Shown in pieces: positions 1-7,412 of a stretch of 26,306 nucleotides of DNA (its first letter is position 1; each line of letters opens with the position of its first letter). The stretch spans positions 1 through 26,306 of IMG/VR virus record IMGVR_UViG_3300049914_000048; one strand, 5' to 3'. Made by a program: the position numbers and the translations under genes. Below the pieces are notes generated by a model. It was not told where the DNA came from and made no database searches. It worked only from the letters and a program-made list of their open reading frames with translations. The DNA comes from a virus.

Positions 1-133
1 TTTCGTACACCTCAAGCAAAAACATCCCACAGTCCACTCCGGCATATTTAACTCGCCCTTCGTGGTGCCATGGAGTGCCTGCCCACGTTTTTGCTTCGTC
101 GATGATTGCCTGTCTGATCTCGCTTTCTTTCAT
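1..133 (-). CDS. NlpC/P60-type tail peptidase, N-terminal part only
   Basis: The reading frame starts with ATG at 133 and is still open when it runs off the window start, so only 44 residues are seen. They include a predicted helix (MKESEIRQAIIDEAKTWAGT), then PW and GVDCGMF around Cys35. This is the usual start of an NlpC/P60 cysteine peptidase, with the catalytic Cys in a DCxG-like context. In siphophages these peptidases act at the tail tip, cleaving peptidoglycan during DNA entry or helping tail assembly. The ATG overlaps the stop of the upstream 74-aa gene by 4 nt (ATGA), as expected in this operon. The position after the DUF2460 and DUF2163 genes fits the standard tail-tip order. His and the third catalytic residue lie outside the window. 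Confidence 0.85.
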   Translation of the reverse strand, partial: MKESEIRQAIIDEAKTWAGTPWHHEGRVKYAGVDCGMFLLEVYE

Positions 134-354
134 TCCCCGGCTTCCGTAAAATCCACGTAGAATTGTTTGCCAGGAACAAGTTCTGCCATGACTTTCGGGT
201 TAACCGTGGACAGGCTTATTGAGCCGCCTGGGGTGTACAGATAGAACTGCTTGTTTTCCTCAGAGCCGGACGTCACAGGGCTTAATTTCACCGTGCCGCC
301 GCCGCCCTTTACTTCGATTCTTTCCGCCACTTCAAACTTTGCTCGTACTGACAT
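130..354 (-). CDS. Small conserved phage tail-region protein
   Basis: This 74-aa protein has no signal peptide or membrane segment. The ending, with PVTSGSEENKQFYLYTPGG, a Ser/Leu-rich strand and VPGKQFYVDFTEAGE, is a pattern I recognise from small proteins encoded in phage structural regions whose function is unknown. It is probably all beta. A strong ribosome binding site (AAGGAGGACGACACAATG) fixes the start, and the stop overlaps the NlpC/P60 start by 4 nt. It could be a small virion or assembly protein; the sequence gives no catalytic motif. Confidence 0.85.
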   Translation of the reverse strand: MSVRAKFEVAERIEVKGGGGTVKLSPVTSGSEENKQFYLYTPGGSISLSTVNPKVMAELVPGKQFYVDFTEAGE

Positions 355-372
355 TGTGTCGTCCTCCTTTTT

Positions 373-1248
373 TTAATATGCAGTCTCCGGGATGGGAATA
401 TATGGGAACCCTCTAAAACTCGCACTTCTTGAAAATTTGCTCGCGCATGTCGTCAACTGGTGATCGCATCCGGGATAAATCTCAAAAGCGTCGGCAGCCA
501 CAGGCAGGTTATCCAGCGGCAGAATCACATTAACGATACCGGATGTGTGGAGGAATGATTTGATCGTCCTCCTCAATCCTGAATTGAGTCCCGAGGTGAA
601 TTTGATAACCCCAAGGTCAAAATATCCGTCCGCCTGCGTGAGATTCGTCGAGAATGAGCCGGCTGTGAGCGTTCCTGCGATTACGGCGCCCGTTACCATA
701 AAGCCCGCAGGAAAGGCCGCCTTTGATGCGCCACACCCCGTGCTGTATAGTGACCAAACGCAACCGGGCTGGTAGACGAGATGAGGCCATGGGGATTGCA
801 ATAATTCGAGGGAGCTGCGTACCTTGATCTTGGCATATGTTCTGCCCATTTCAATGTCTGAGACGATTCCGGAAAAAAGGGTATAGCCAAAAAGAGGCGC
901 GGTTCCCCATGTCGTGAAATAGAGCCGTTCAAGTTTTATTGTCGCGCCATCGAGGGCGCCATTTTTACATGCTGAAAGAAAACCGATGCCGCCAATGAGC
1001 GCCGTTGTTGGATATGCCTCGACCTCAAGCTCGTCAACTTCAATCCCCCGAACCTGCGTGATCTTGCTGCGCTTCAAAAGCAGCCCCTTTGATAAATAGG
1101 TATGAGTGTTCCAGCTGACATCAGAATCAAACATGACATAGCATAGGAGGGTCGTGCCATCGGAAAGCGTGATCATCAGGACTTCAGCAATGTAGAATTG
1201 ACTGCTGTTCTGCAATAATGCAAGGCCGGGGACGGACACTGTCTTCAT
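373..1248 (-). CDS. DUF2163 / BR0599-family tail-tip protein
   Basis: The 291-aa protein belongs to the DUF2163 / phage BR0599 C-terminal family, seen from the C-terminal signature YPGCDHQLTTCASKF followed by a FRGFPYIP segment and from the N-terminal LCYVMFDSDVSW region. Cysteines in GCVWSLYSTGCGASK (about residues 163-177) and in the C-terminal signature are typical. The family is encoded next to DUF2460 and NlpC/P60 genes and is thought to be a baseplate hub or distal-tail component, as in gene transfer agents and lambda-like tails. Its ATG overlaps the stop of the DUF2460 gene by one base (TAATG), indicating translational coupling. Full length for the family; no anomaly. Confidence 0.92.
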   Translation of the reverse strand: MKTVSVPGLALLQNSSQFYIAEVLMITLSDGTTLLCYVMFDSDVSWNTHTYLSKGLLLKRSKITQVRGIEVDELEVEAYPTTALIGGIGFLSACKNGALDGATIKLERLYFTTWGTAPLFGYTLFSGIVSDIEMGRTYAKIKVRSSLELLQSPWPHLVYQPGCVWSLYSTGCGASKAAFPAGFMVTGAVIAGTLTAGSFSTNLTQADGYFDLGVIKFTSGLNSGLRRTIKSFLHTSGIVNVILPLDNLPVAADAFEIYPGCDHQLTTCASKFSRSASFRGFPYIPIPETAY

Positions 1249-1904
1249 TATCTCACCGTCTCCAATGACAATTTTTTAAGCTCCCACAAATTATACATAA
1301 ACTGACTGAACGAATCGCCTGAGCCTTCTCCATATTCAATAAAGCACACCCGTTTATAATATGAAAAGTCGGCGGTGATCGGAGCCGCGCCGGGGATGTG
1401 CCCGATGCCGAACGTCAGCAGCCCTCCGTTGAAATAACTGGTCGAGCCATCCGACGCCTTGATGCTGTAATAGCTCGGATCTTGAAGGACGGCATTCACA
1501 TAAACATTAAGCACCGGAAGTGGCGAGCCGGGCGCCTGAATGTCGAGACATGGCTCTGCAAAGCCCCCATACGTTCTGACTAACTGGAATGCAGCGGTAA
1601 CGGTATCGCCTGTCCCTATAGCCTGCCCCGCGACTTTGTTGTCTGATGGGTCGATATAAAGGAACGAATCGAAGGCTCCCTGGCGCGAGAGGTAGAAGCC
1701 CATCAGGGTTTGCAATTCATTGAGGGCGACGGTGTCGCGCAAAACTTCGTAAGATAGATCGTACTGATAAATCGGGTATTGATAAAGCGCTGCCCTGAGC
1801 GATCTTCCAGACGTTGATTTTTGAATGCGCGTGGAGAAGATTGGCGTCTTGGCCTGGTCCCATTTCAGCCCTTTCAGCGTTGTCGGGAAAACCACATTTG
1901 ACAT
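1248..1904 (-). CDS. DUF2460-family distal tail protein
   Basis: The 218-aa protein matches DUF2460, the putative distal tail or baseplate protein of siphophages and gene transfer agents. Visible hallmarks are the N-terminal FPTTLKGLKWDQAKTP with FSTRIQ, the YPIYQYDLSYEVLRD strand pair, the LQTLMGFYLSRQGAFDSFLY helix-strand (about residues 65-84), and a C-terminal beta region. It starts 3 nt after the tape measure stop, with an AGGGTG ribosome binding site. Family knowledge puts it at the tail end opposite the head, bridging tube and tip. An inserted segment after FLYIDPSDNK (GTGDTVTAAFQLVRTYGG onward) looks like the beta-rich module often present in this family. Confidence 0.93.
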   Translation of the reverse strand: MSNVVFPTTLKGLKWDQAKTPIFSTRIQKSTSGRSLRAALYQYPIYQYDLSYEVLRDTVALNELQTLMGFYLSRQGAFDSFLYIDPSDNKVAGQAIGTGDTVTAAFQLVRTYGGFAEPCLDIQAPGSPLPVLNVYVNAVLQDPSYYSIKASDGSTSYFNGGLLTFGIGHIPGAAPITADFSYYKRVCFIEYGEGSGDSFSQFMYNLWELKKLSLETVR

Positions 1905-1907
1905 TTT

Positions 1908-4208
1908 TCACACCCTGATCCCTAAGCTCTTCGCGCTGCTCTTGAGTCCCTTCAGCAGATTGCGTCCATGTTGGTTGGACCACGACTGCGCATCAAGCGC
2001 ACCGTTAATATGAATAACTGTATTCCCGCCGCCGCCGCCTGTCATGTTGCGCACATTCTTCGCGAGATCAGCCGGCAAGACCATTTCCTCCGCATGAAGC
2101 TGGGTGAGTGGGTTGAATCCGGCAGGAACGTCAAAACCCCCAGCAGCTACGGCTAACGACTGGAAGCCCTCACAGAGCGCGAGCATTTCCGCTGCTGCTG
2201 CTACAGCCAGGGCGGGCCCGACATAGGGGATACTTGCCATCGCCGCCGCTCCGCCCGACGCCGCAACCGCCGCATTTTTATTAACTAAGCTGACAGCCAC
2301 AGGTGTTGCAATCGCCTCCTTTTCAACCGCCTCTTCAATGCCCATCGCAATCAGCATCTTTGAGTACATCTCCGATATCCCCAGTTTCGTCGCCTCTTTC
2401 GATATCCACTGCATCACCTCTTTGGTGCACATGTCAATAAATGAGGCCAGAATTGATACGCCGAGATTGTCTATCGCTTTCTGTAATGTAGTGGTGCCTA
2501 AGATAATACCCTTGACCGAAGTGCTGATCGCCGACTGGACAGGCGCGAGAAGCGAATCAAAAACCTTTTTCGTCTCAAGGGAGAGCTTATCGTTTAAGCC
2601 GATAATTTTTTCATTGTGCTTTTGGGTTGCGCCCTCAATTTGCGCCTGCACCCTTTCCCAGATAGACGGATATTTCTCGGCCAGGGCTTCAAGTTTTGAG
2701 AAATTCTCCATCTGGATCGCAAAGAGATCCTTCTGAAGGGTCTGCTCTTGTTTTATCTGCTCCTTGGCGGAAATCTCTCCGAGCTTAAATTTTGTATCAA
2801 CCTCTCGCGATTTGGCGGCAGCGGCTTCCTCGGCTAATTTGTTCGCCGATGCGATCCGCGTTCCCTCATCCTTGATCTCTTGCTGTACGTCTTTTTTCTC
2901 AAGCTCGAAGATGATGTGGTTGACCTCAAAGCGTTCCTTTGACCCCGCTTTCGTCATCGCCAGCTTCTCTGCCCAAAAAGTCTTCTCGCGCTCAGTAGAA
3001 AAATCAAAATAGGCTTTTTCGTCCATTTTCTGCTGTTCGAGCGTGTCCCGCCATTGACCAATTCTTGAAGGGTCTTCTTTTCCTTTCTCCGTATCAGGCG
3101 CGACAAATGACTTCGTGCCGCCCGTGGGCATCGCGCCCGCAGCAGCAGGCGCGCCAGACGGCATCCAGATAGCCTTCAGACGAGAGTTTGCTTTTTCCGC
3201 ATCAGCAACAATAGAATCCCATGCCGCTTTGAAATTATCCTTTACGTCAGAGACGCCGCCCTTCATGGCGTCCCAGGCGCCCTGGAAATCGCCCTTCAGA
3301 ATCAGCATCACGGCTCTTGCGACACTTGAAACAATGCCGCCTATGCTGGCAAATGTAGCGACGATTACTGCGCCGGCCATCTTTGCCGCAAATGATAGTC
3401 CTTCAAATACTGTCATGAATGCCTTAACCGCGCCCATGACATAGGGCAGCACGGTTCCTGCAAGTTCTCCAAGCGTGCCCGCAAGGGCAACAACCGTCGG
3501 CAGCAGTTCGTTTCCGATCTGGATTTTCACAGCGTCAAATATAATATTGAGGGTGTTGAGCTGGTAAGTCATTTGCTTTGTCTGCTGCGCAGCATCACCG
3601 CCGATAACAAGCCCATATCTCTCCGCCACCTCGGTCGCTCTTCTCATCATTTCCTCGGTGAGGTTGAGATATTTATAGACTTCCATGGCGCCACGCCCGA
3701 AGGCATAGAGCGCGAACTGGTTGCGATCCGCGCCTGCTTTATATTCGTTCATTGTCTTGATCGCGTTATTAAAGATTTCTGTTTGTGATAAAAGGTCGCC
3801 ATTGCCATCTTTCAGAACAATGCCAATTTGCTCAAGAGCCTCAGAGGTTGCCTTGATGCGCATTCCGAGGCGCATGTTCATCGCTGCATATTCTTCGGTG
3901 GTGCCGCCGATCATCTTGATCGCTGTTGCGAGAACTGACGCCTGTTCGGTGGTTGAGCCCATGACGCGCGAGAGGGAAAGGATGCTTGCGTTGTAGGATG
4001 TTGCGGCATCGACGGCAGACTTCATCGCTCCAACAGACAGCGCGCCGGCAAGCAAGCCGGTGAGCATCTTCGCAGCGTCACCGAGACCGGTCATGGAGTC
4101 TTTCATCTGATTAACAGATTGACTGACAGCGGCGGCAGCCTGGGAGGCGCCGTCTTTAAGACCCGCAATGTCGGCTCCGAATTTTACAGTGGTTTCAGTA
4201 TCGGACAT
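1908..4208 (-). CDS. Tail tape measure protein
   Basis: At 766 aa this is the longest reading frame and sits where a tape measure gene belongs, just after the tail chaperone pair. The N-terminal region (MSDTETTVKFGADIAGLKDGA and the following heptad-like helices) is typical of lambda-H-like tape measures. Two hydrophobic stretches in the middle (about residues 240-300) and another Ala/Gly-rich one near 640-680 are the membrane-active segments such proteins use during DNA injection. A charged coiled-coil zone lies at about 390-520. The usual 1.5 angstrom-per-residue rule gives a tail of roughly 110 nm. The C-terminus has a Gly-rich turn before VIHINGALDAQSW. Start: AAGGTGATGAAAAATG; the gene begins 11 nt beyond the chaperone extension stop. 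Confidence 0.95.
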   Translation of the reverse strand: MSDTETTVKFGADIAGLKDGASQAAAAVSQSVNQMKDSMTGLGDAAKMLTGLLAGALSVGAMKSAVDAATSYNASILSLSRVMGSTTEQASVLATAIKMIGGTTEEYAAMNMRLGMRIKATSEALEQIGIVLKDGNGDLLSQTEIFNNAIKTMNEYKAGADRNQFALYAFGRGAMEVYKYLNLTEEMMRRATEVAERYGLVIGGDAAQQTKQMTYQLNTLNIIFDAVKIQIGNELLPTVVALAGTLGELAGTVLPYVMGAVKAFMTVFEGLSFAAKMAGAVIVATFASIGGIVSSVARAVMLILKGDFQGAWDAMKGGVSDVKDNFKAAWDSIVADAEKANSRLKAIWMPSGAPAAAGAMPTGGTKSFVAPDTEKGKEDPSRIGQWRDTLEQQKMDEKAYFDFSTEREKTFWAEKLAMTKAGSKERFEVNHIIFELEKKDVQQEIKDEGTRIASANKLAEEAAAAKSREVDTKFKLGEISAKEQIKQEQTLQKDLFAIQMENFSKLEALAEKYPSIWERVQAQIEGATQKHNEKIIGLNDKLSLETKKVFDSLLAPVQSAISTSVKGIILGTTTLQKAIDNLGVSILASFIDMCTKEVMQWISKEATKLGISEMYSKMLIAMGIEEAVEKEAIATPVAVSLVNKNAAVAASGGAAAMASIPYVGPALAVAAAAEMLALCEGFQSLAVAAGGFDVPAGFNPLTQLHAEEMVLPADLAKNVRNMTGGGGGNTVIHINGALDAQSWSNQHGRNLLKGLKSSAKSLGIRV

Positions 4209-4219
4209 TTTTCATCACC

Positions 4220-4516
4220 TTACCGCGACGGAGAGAATCCCGCCGCCTCAAGACCTGCCAGCAGCTTTCCGAAATCTCCCTCGTCTTGCTGCTTTGATAT
4301 TTTGTTTTTTGGTGCAATCTTAAAAAATCCCCGAACAAGAAGGTGGGTGGGTGGGCAGAATGACCAATACTCATATAGCGCCGTCAATCGCGGCAACGTA
4401 ATATGATCTTCAATATAATCCCATGTCCACCCGGTTGCCGTTGCTAAGCCAGCGACGACTTCATTCCAGTCTATTTCCCAAATTGGGATGCGAGCATCGC
4501 CGGCAGAAATTCCCCC
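4220..4516 (-). CDS. Tail assembly chaperone extension made by -1 frameshift
   Basis: An open frame without its own convincing start lies -1 to the gpG-like gene and runs from its last 15 codons to a stop at 4220. The translation (IPIWEIDWNEVVAG, ATGWTWDYIEDHITLPRL, then a PPTHLLVRGFFKI segment) has the WTWDYI and LPRL pattern of the distal part of tail chaperones. By analogy with lambda gpG/gpGT it would be made as a fusion after a -1 slip. A run of five Gs read as CTG GGG GAA (4518-4510) is the most likely slip site: a P-site GGG tRNA can re-pair perfectly one base back. No stop interrupts the -1 frame from there. The exact slip point is inferred, not observed. Confidence 0.8.
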   Translation of the reverse strand, partial: GGISAGDARIPIWEIDWNEVVAGLATATGWTWDYIEDHITLPRLTALYEYWSFCPPTHLLVRGFFKIAPKNKISKQQDEGDFGKLLAGLEAAGFSPSR

Positions 4517-4812
4517 AGGTTCTCGGGCACCTTTTGACCCATCGCAGCAAAGCTCACCTTTACGAAATTGCCCATGTCGAGCATTTCCTCTACTTCTTCA
4601 AGCGTGATTCCCGGATAGTTTCGCGTGAGCGCCTGATGCACGACCTGTGTGGTTGCGGCAAATTGTGCCTCAGTATCATCCTTATTCTCCATGGTCTTGA
4701 TCTCATCCTTGAGCGCCTTATGCTGCTTGATATTCAATGCCGGCACGATCATAGCCTGGCCGCCCATGGATATCTCAATTCCTTCAATCGGATTGTCTTT
4801 CAGCTTGATCAT
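4471..4812 (-). CDS. Tail assembly chaperone (gpG-like)
   Basis: This 113-aa protein sits directly before the tape measure gene, the conserved site of the lambda gpG-type chaperone that holds the tape measure soluble during tail assembly. It opens with a short beta region (MIKLKDNPIEGIEI) followed by helices (ALNIKQHKALKDEIKTM, ITLEEVEEMLDM), as in related chaperones. Termination at 4471 gives the short form; slippage near 4512-4516 would give the long form. Its ATG overlaps the stop of the upstream glycosyltransferase by 4 nt, so that inserted gene is translationally coupled to it. Confidence 0.88.
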   Translation of the reverse strand: MIKLKDNPIEGIEISMGGQAMIVPALNIKQHKALKDEIKTMENKDDTEAQFAATTQVVHQALTRNYPGITLEEVEEMLDMGNFVKVSFAAMGQKVPENLGEFLPAMLASQFGK

Positions 4813-5510
4813 ATTTTCTTAATCCCCCATTGCACCATTGTCTGATTTAAGATGTCGAGCTTGCTTGCTATTGGAATATTATACATGTGCATCATAAAGA
4901 CGGGATTTGGATATCCCTTATTCTGTAAGACGCTTCTCAAGGTCGTGAACTTGAGCCCATATTTCGAGATATTGCGCGAGCAGATATAGTCGTCGATCAG
5001 GTGCTCGCGTGCCATGCCGCCGTTGGTTTCCTGTGAAATCGTCTGGATGTTTGCCATTGCTTCCTCAAGCGTGAGATCGTCTGGCGGCTTCCATAATTCG
5101 ATGCATAAGTCTGATGCAACCGCAAACCAGTTGCAGGAGCCGATAAATCGGCCATCTCTCAGGAAAAAGCGGTCGGCCTTGAATCTATGCGTCGATTCAT
5201 CGCTGCCGTTATGCATCACCGTGTCTTTGGAAATATGATTTGTTACATCCATTAGGTCGGGATGAATGAGGCAGTCGCCGTCACAGAAAATATTCCAGTC
5301 ATTCGCGTGCTGCTGCGCGAGTTCGTAAATTTGCAGCTTCTCGAATGTCACAGGCCAATCAGGAAACTTACGCTCGGTGATGATAAAGAAATCGGCGCCG
5401 ATCTTCTCTGCATATTTGCGCATATACGGAAAGGTTAGCGCCGTGATCTCCGGCTCGTAGTCGTCGATATTGAGCGTGTAGAGCGTCTTCTTCAGAGGCT
5501 TATTCCACAT
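4809..5510 (-). CDS. Glycosyltransferase-like protein inside the tail module
   Basis: The 233-aa protein looks like a nucleotide-sugar-dependent glycosyltransferase of GT-A fold. An N-terminal strand-helix (YTLNIDDYEPEITALTFPYM) precedes KLQIYELAQQ and a WNIFCDGDCLIHPD segment with a DxD motif (Asp77-Gly-Asp79), the metal/nucleotide-sugar binding signature; a later EHLIDDYICSRN helix could hold the acceptor or base residues. No signal peptide or membrane segment is visible, so it should act in the cytoplasm. It has a strong ribosome binding site (AAGGAGGGGGCGCATG) and overlaps the chaperone gene by 4 nt, so it is co-expressed late with tail proteins. The substrate is unknown: a tail protein or a host glycan precursor are both possible. 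Family assignment is by motif only. Confidence 0.72.
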   Translation of the reverse strand: MWNKPLKKTLYTLNIDDYEPEITALTFPYMRKYAEKIGADFFIITERKFPDWPVTFEKLQIYELAQQHANDWNIFCDGDCLIHPDLMDVTNHISKDTVMHNGSDESTHRFKADRFFLRDGRFIGSCNWFAVASDLCIELWKPPDDLTLEEAMANIQTISQETNGGMAREHLIDDYICSRNISKYGLKFTTLRSVLQNKGYPNPVFMMHMYNIPIASKLDILNQTMVQWGIKKI

Positions 5511-5521
5511 GCGCCCCCTCC

Positions 5522-6274
5522 TTAGCTTCCGGCGAAGGAGAACGAGCCCATCTGGTTGTTTGCATCTGCCATTGCCTGAAAATCAAACTCAGGTATTGTC
5601 CAGTCTTCGAGTTTCGTCGCAAGCGAGAGCTTCGAGCTGATGCAACTGTTCAGCGTAATGGTCATGTTTTTCCCGCCATACTTGCCATTGATGACAACTT
5701 TAAATTTCGGCATCACGCCCATCAATTGATTATTGATGATGAAGTTCTGCCCCGGCAGCGCATTTGCCGTATAGAGATATGAGAGAAGAACTGCCGCGTT
5801 ATTGTCGCCGGCGTTGAAGGTATAGACGCCGTTGCTCGCGTTGCAGGCATAGACGCCGTTTCCCGTCGCTGTTGCGCCGCGCGTCATGCGCACGCCATTC
5901 GCGGCATACGTAACCCCCAGATCAACGGTAAACGTGCTGTTGTTCGCCACGGTCACAGAGTTTCCCGCGACGGTGCCCGTCTCAAGCTCCTTTGCCTTGA
6001 TCTCTCCGGTGAGCAGCGTTTCGCCGAACACCAGATTAAACGCTGCCGCTTCAAAGCGCGCAAATTTTGCCTTGCCCGTCGTCTTTCTCGCGCCTCTCGC
6101 TACCTCAACCGGGTCTTGATAAAGCCCGCGAAGCTCCTTCAGCGTTGAAGACAGATCAAGACTGACGTCCTGAAGTACGCCGAATGGCACTGGTGTCGGG
6201 ACGGTTATTGCCGCCCCGGTGAGATCAACCGTCGGGACTGCCCATAAACTTCCTGATCCAAAAATAAACTGCAT
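5522..6274 (-). CDS. Major tail tube protein
   Basis: The 250-aa, beta-rich protein occupies the tail tube position. The N-terminus (FGSGSLWAVPTVDLTG), the LQDVSLDLSSTLKELRG strand and the DPVEVARGARKTTGKAKFA segment, plus the C-terminal WTIPEFDFQAMAD strand, are typical of siphophage tube subunits that stack as hexameric rings. The middle part (about residues 95-165) is Thr/Asn/Gly-rich with repeated GNGVYAC/NGVYTF strands and may be an additional surface domain. A good ribosome binding site (AAAGGAGGAACGAACAATG) fixes the start. It precedes a glycosyltransferase gene, which makes this protein one candidate substrate, though nothing in the sequence proves it. Confidence 0.9.
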   Translation of the reverse strand: MQFIFGSGSLWAVPTVDLTGAAITVPTPVPFGVLQDVSLDLSSTLKELRGLYQDPVEVARGARKTTGKAKFARFEAAAFNLVFGETLLTGEIKAKELETGTVAGNSVTVANNSTFTVDLGVTYAANGVRMTRGATATGNGVYACNASNGVYTFNAGDNNAAVLLSYLYTANALPGQNFIINNQLMGVMPKFKVVINGKYGGKNMTITLNSCISSKLSLATKLEDWTIPEFDFQAMADANNQMGSFSFAGS

Positions 6275-6301
6275 TGTTCGTTCCTCCTTTACGAGAATTT
6301 C

Positions 6302-6496
6302 TTAAAAGAGTTTTTTCAGCTCTTCTTTTGATTCGTAAACATAGCCATAGTGGTCGGTGTCGCTGATGCCTGATTTATTGCGAAAGCGATCCTGAAACCA
6401 CGCCTCGATCTTGGTAAAGATTTCCGCCGCTGTATATGTTGCAGGCGGAGTCTCCTTCTCGTCCTGTATATCGTTTGCATTCTTCTTTATAACCAT
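6302..6496 (-). CDS. Small hypothetical tail-region protein
   Basis: A 64-aa protein beginning MVIKKNANDIQDE. I chose the ATG at 6496 because a GGAGGT ribosome binding site sits 8 nt upstream; a longer frame from 6553 would run into the preceding gene. It is highly charged, with a central helix (YTAAEIFTKIEAWFQDRF) and an aromatic YGYVYESKEELKKLF ending. No family recognised. Its place between tail terminator and tube genes suggests a minor tail or assembly role. Confidence 0.7.
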   Translation of the reverse strand: MVIKKNANDIQDEKETPPATYTAAEIFTKIEAWFQDRFRNKSGISDTDHYGYVYESKEELKKLF

Positions 6497-6513
6497 TTTC
6501 ACGACCTCCATTT

Positions 6514-6942
6514 TTAAGTTGCTACAATTATCACCGGCACAATCGCCATACACTTATTGCCTAAGATGCCTTCAAAGATTTGTATCTTCCCCTCGATGCG
6601 GCAATCGGAAACTGTATCGGGAAGCCCAAGCTGATAAACGCCCGATACAGGATCAGGCGCCAAAGCTGTTTCAAGAGCGTCAAGCAGGTTATTCAATGCG
6701 GTGCTCGCATAGCCACCAGATTGCGTTAGTGTCGCGTATACCCACCATTCAGCGCGCAGCGTATATTTATCAGGTATCCCCCGCTTTTTCGCAACGTCCT
6801 GGTCGTCCTGCAACTGAAAGAGCGCAGGGCATTGATCGTCGGGCACCTCTCCCATGGGCATCAGCTTGCGATCAATAAGCGTGAAATTGGCCGCGCCCTG
6901 TGCTTTCGCAAAGAGTGCCGCGAATATCGTCTCCCTGTTCAT
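6514..6942 (-). CDS. Tail terminator-like protein
   Basis: The 142-aa protein lies between the HK97 gp10-like gene and the tail tube gene, the standard place for the lambda gpU-like tail terminator, which caps the growing tube. The alternating features fit the family: an N-terminal helix (ETIFAALFAKAQG), CPALFQLQDDQDVAKKRG, a strand TLRAEWWVYATL, a helix STALNNLLDALETAL, and a C-terminal strand hairpin (IFEGILGNKCMAIVPVIIV). It overlaps the upstream gene by 4 nt. The function is inferred from gene order and fold pattern. Confidence 0.8.
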   Translation of the reverse strand: MNRETIFAALFAKAQGAANFTLIDRKLMPMGEVPDDQCPALFQLQDDQDVAKKRGIPDKYTLRAEWWVYATLTQSGGYASTALNNLLDALETALAPDPVSGVYQLGLPDTVSDCRIEGKIQIFEGILGNKCMAIVPVIIVAT

Positions 6943-7412
6943 TTAAGCGCCCTCGCTATTGCCCGATCATATTCGGCGTAAATCTCCGGTATCAGCTCCT
7001 TCAATGAAGATCGCAAATACGATCTCTCTGGTATATGGGACCCGGGGTGATTAACGCTCTTCAAAAACATTTCCTTCCCCCCCATATAGAAGTGCAGCGC
7101 CAAAGCGTTGCGCGGCTTAATGACATGCGGTTTTGTCATGCCGCCGTATTCATGGATGTGCGCATATTCGACATTTGTTCCGGTCTTCGCCTCAATGCGT
7201 GCCTCTGATTCAGTTACCTCGCCATGAATGCTTGCCCTCAGATGATCGCTTCGGTTTCTCAGAACGGGACCGGAAAGCTTTTCCTTCACCGAGCGGAGCA
7301 GCAGGATGTTGAGCACTTTCGTGCTGGCAAGGAGTTCGGCTCGCAACTTTGGATTGAAGCCTTCGATTCTGGCGATTACTTCCCGGTCTCCGATGATTTC
7401 AGCCGTTATCAT
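6939..7412 (-). CDS. HK97 gp10-like head-tail joining protein
   Basis: This 157-aa protein shows the pattern of HK97 gp10 / Mu gpG-type tail completion proteins: GPVLRNRSDHLRASI followed by VEYAHIHEYGG, then PHVIKPRNALAL and a C-terminal HIPERSYLRSSL. Members form the neck or tail completion ring that links connector and tail. Length is normal. It overlaps the connector gene and the next gene by 4 nt each, so the three are translated in a coupled block. Confidence 0.92.
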   Translation of the reverse strand: MITAEIIGDREVIARIEGFNPKLRAELLASTKVLNILLLRSVKEKLSGPVLRNRSDHLRASIHGEVTESEARIEAKTGTNVEYAHIHEYGGMTKPHVIKPRNALALHFYMGGKEMFLKSVNHPGSHIPERSYLRSSLKELIPEIYAEYDRAIARALK

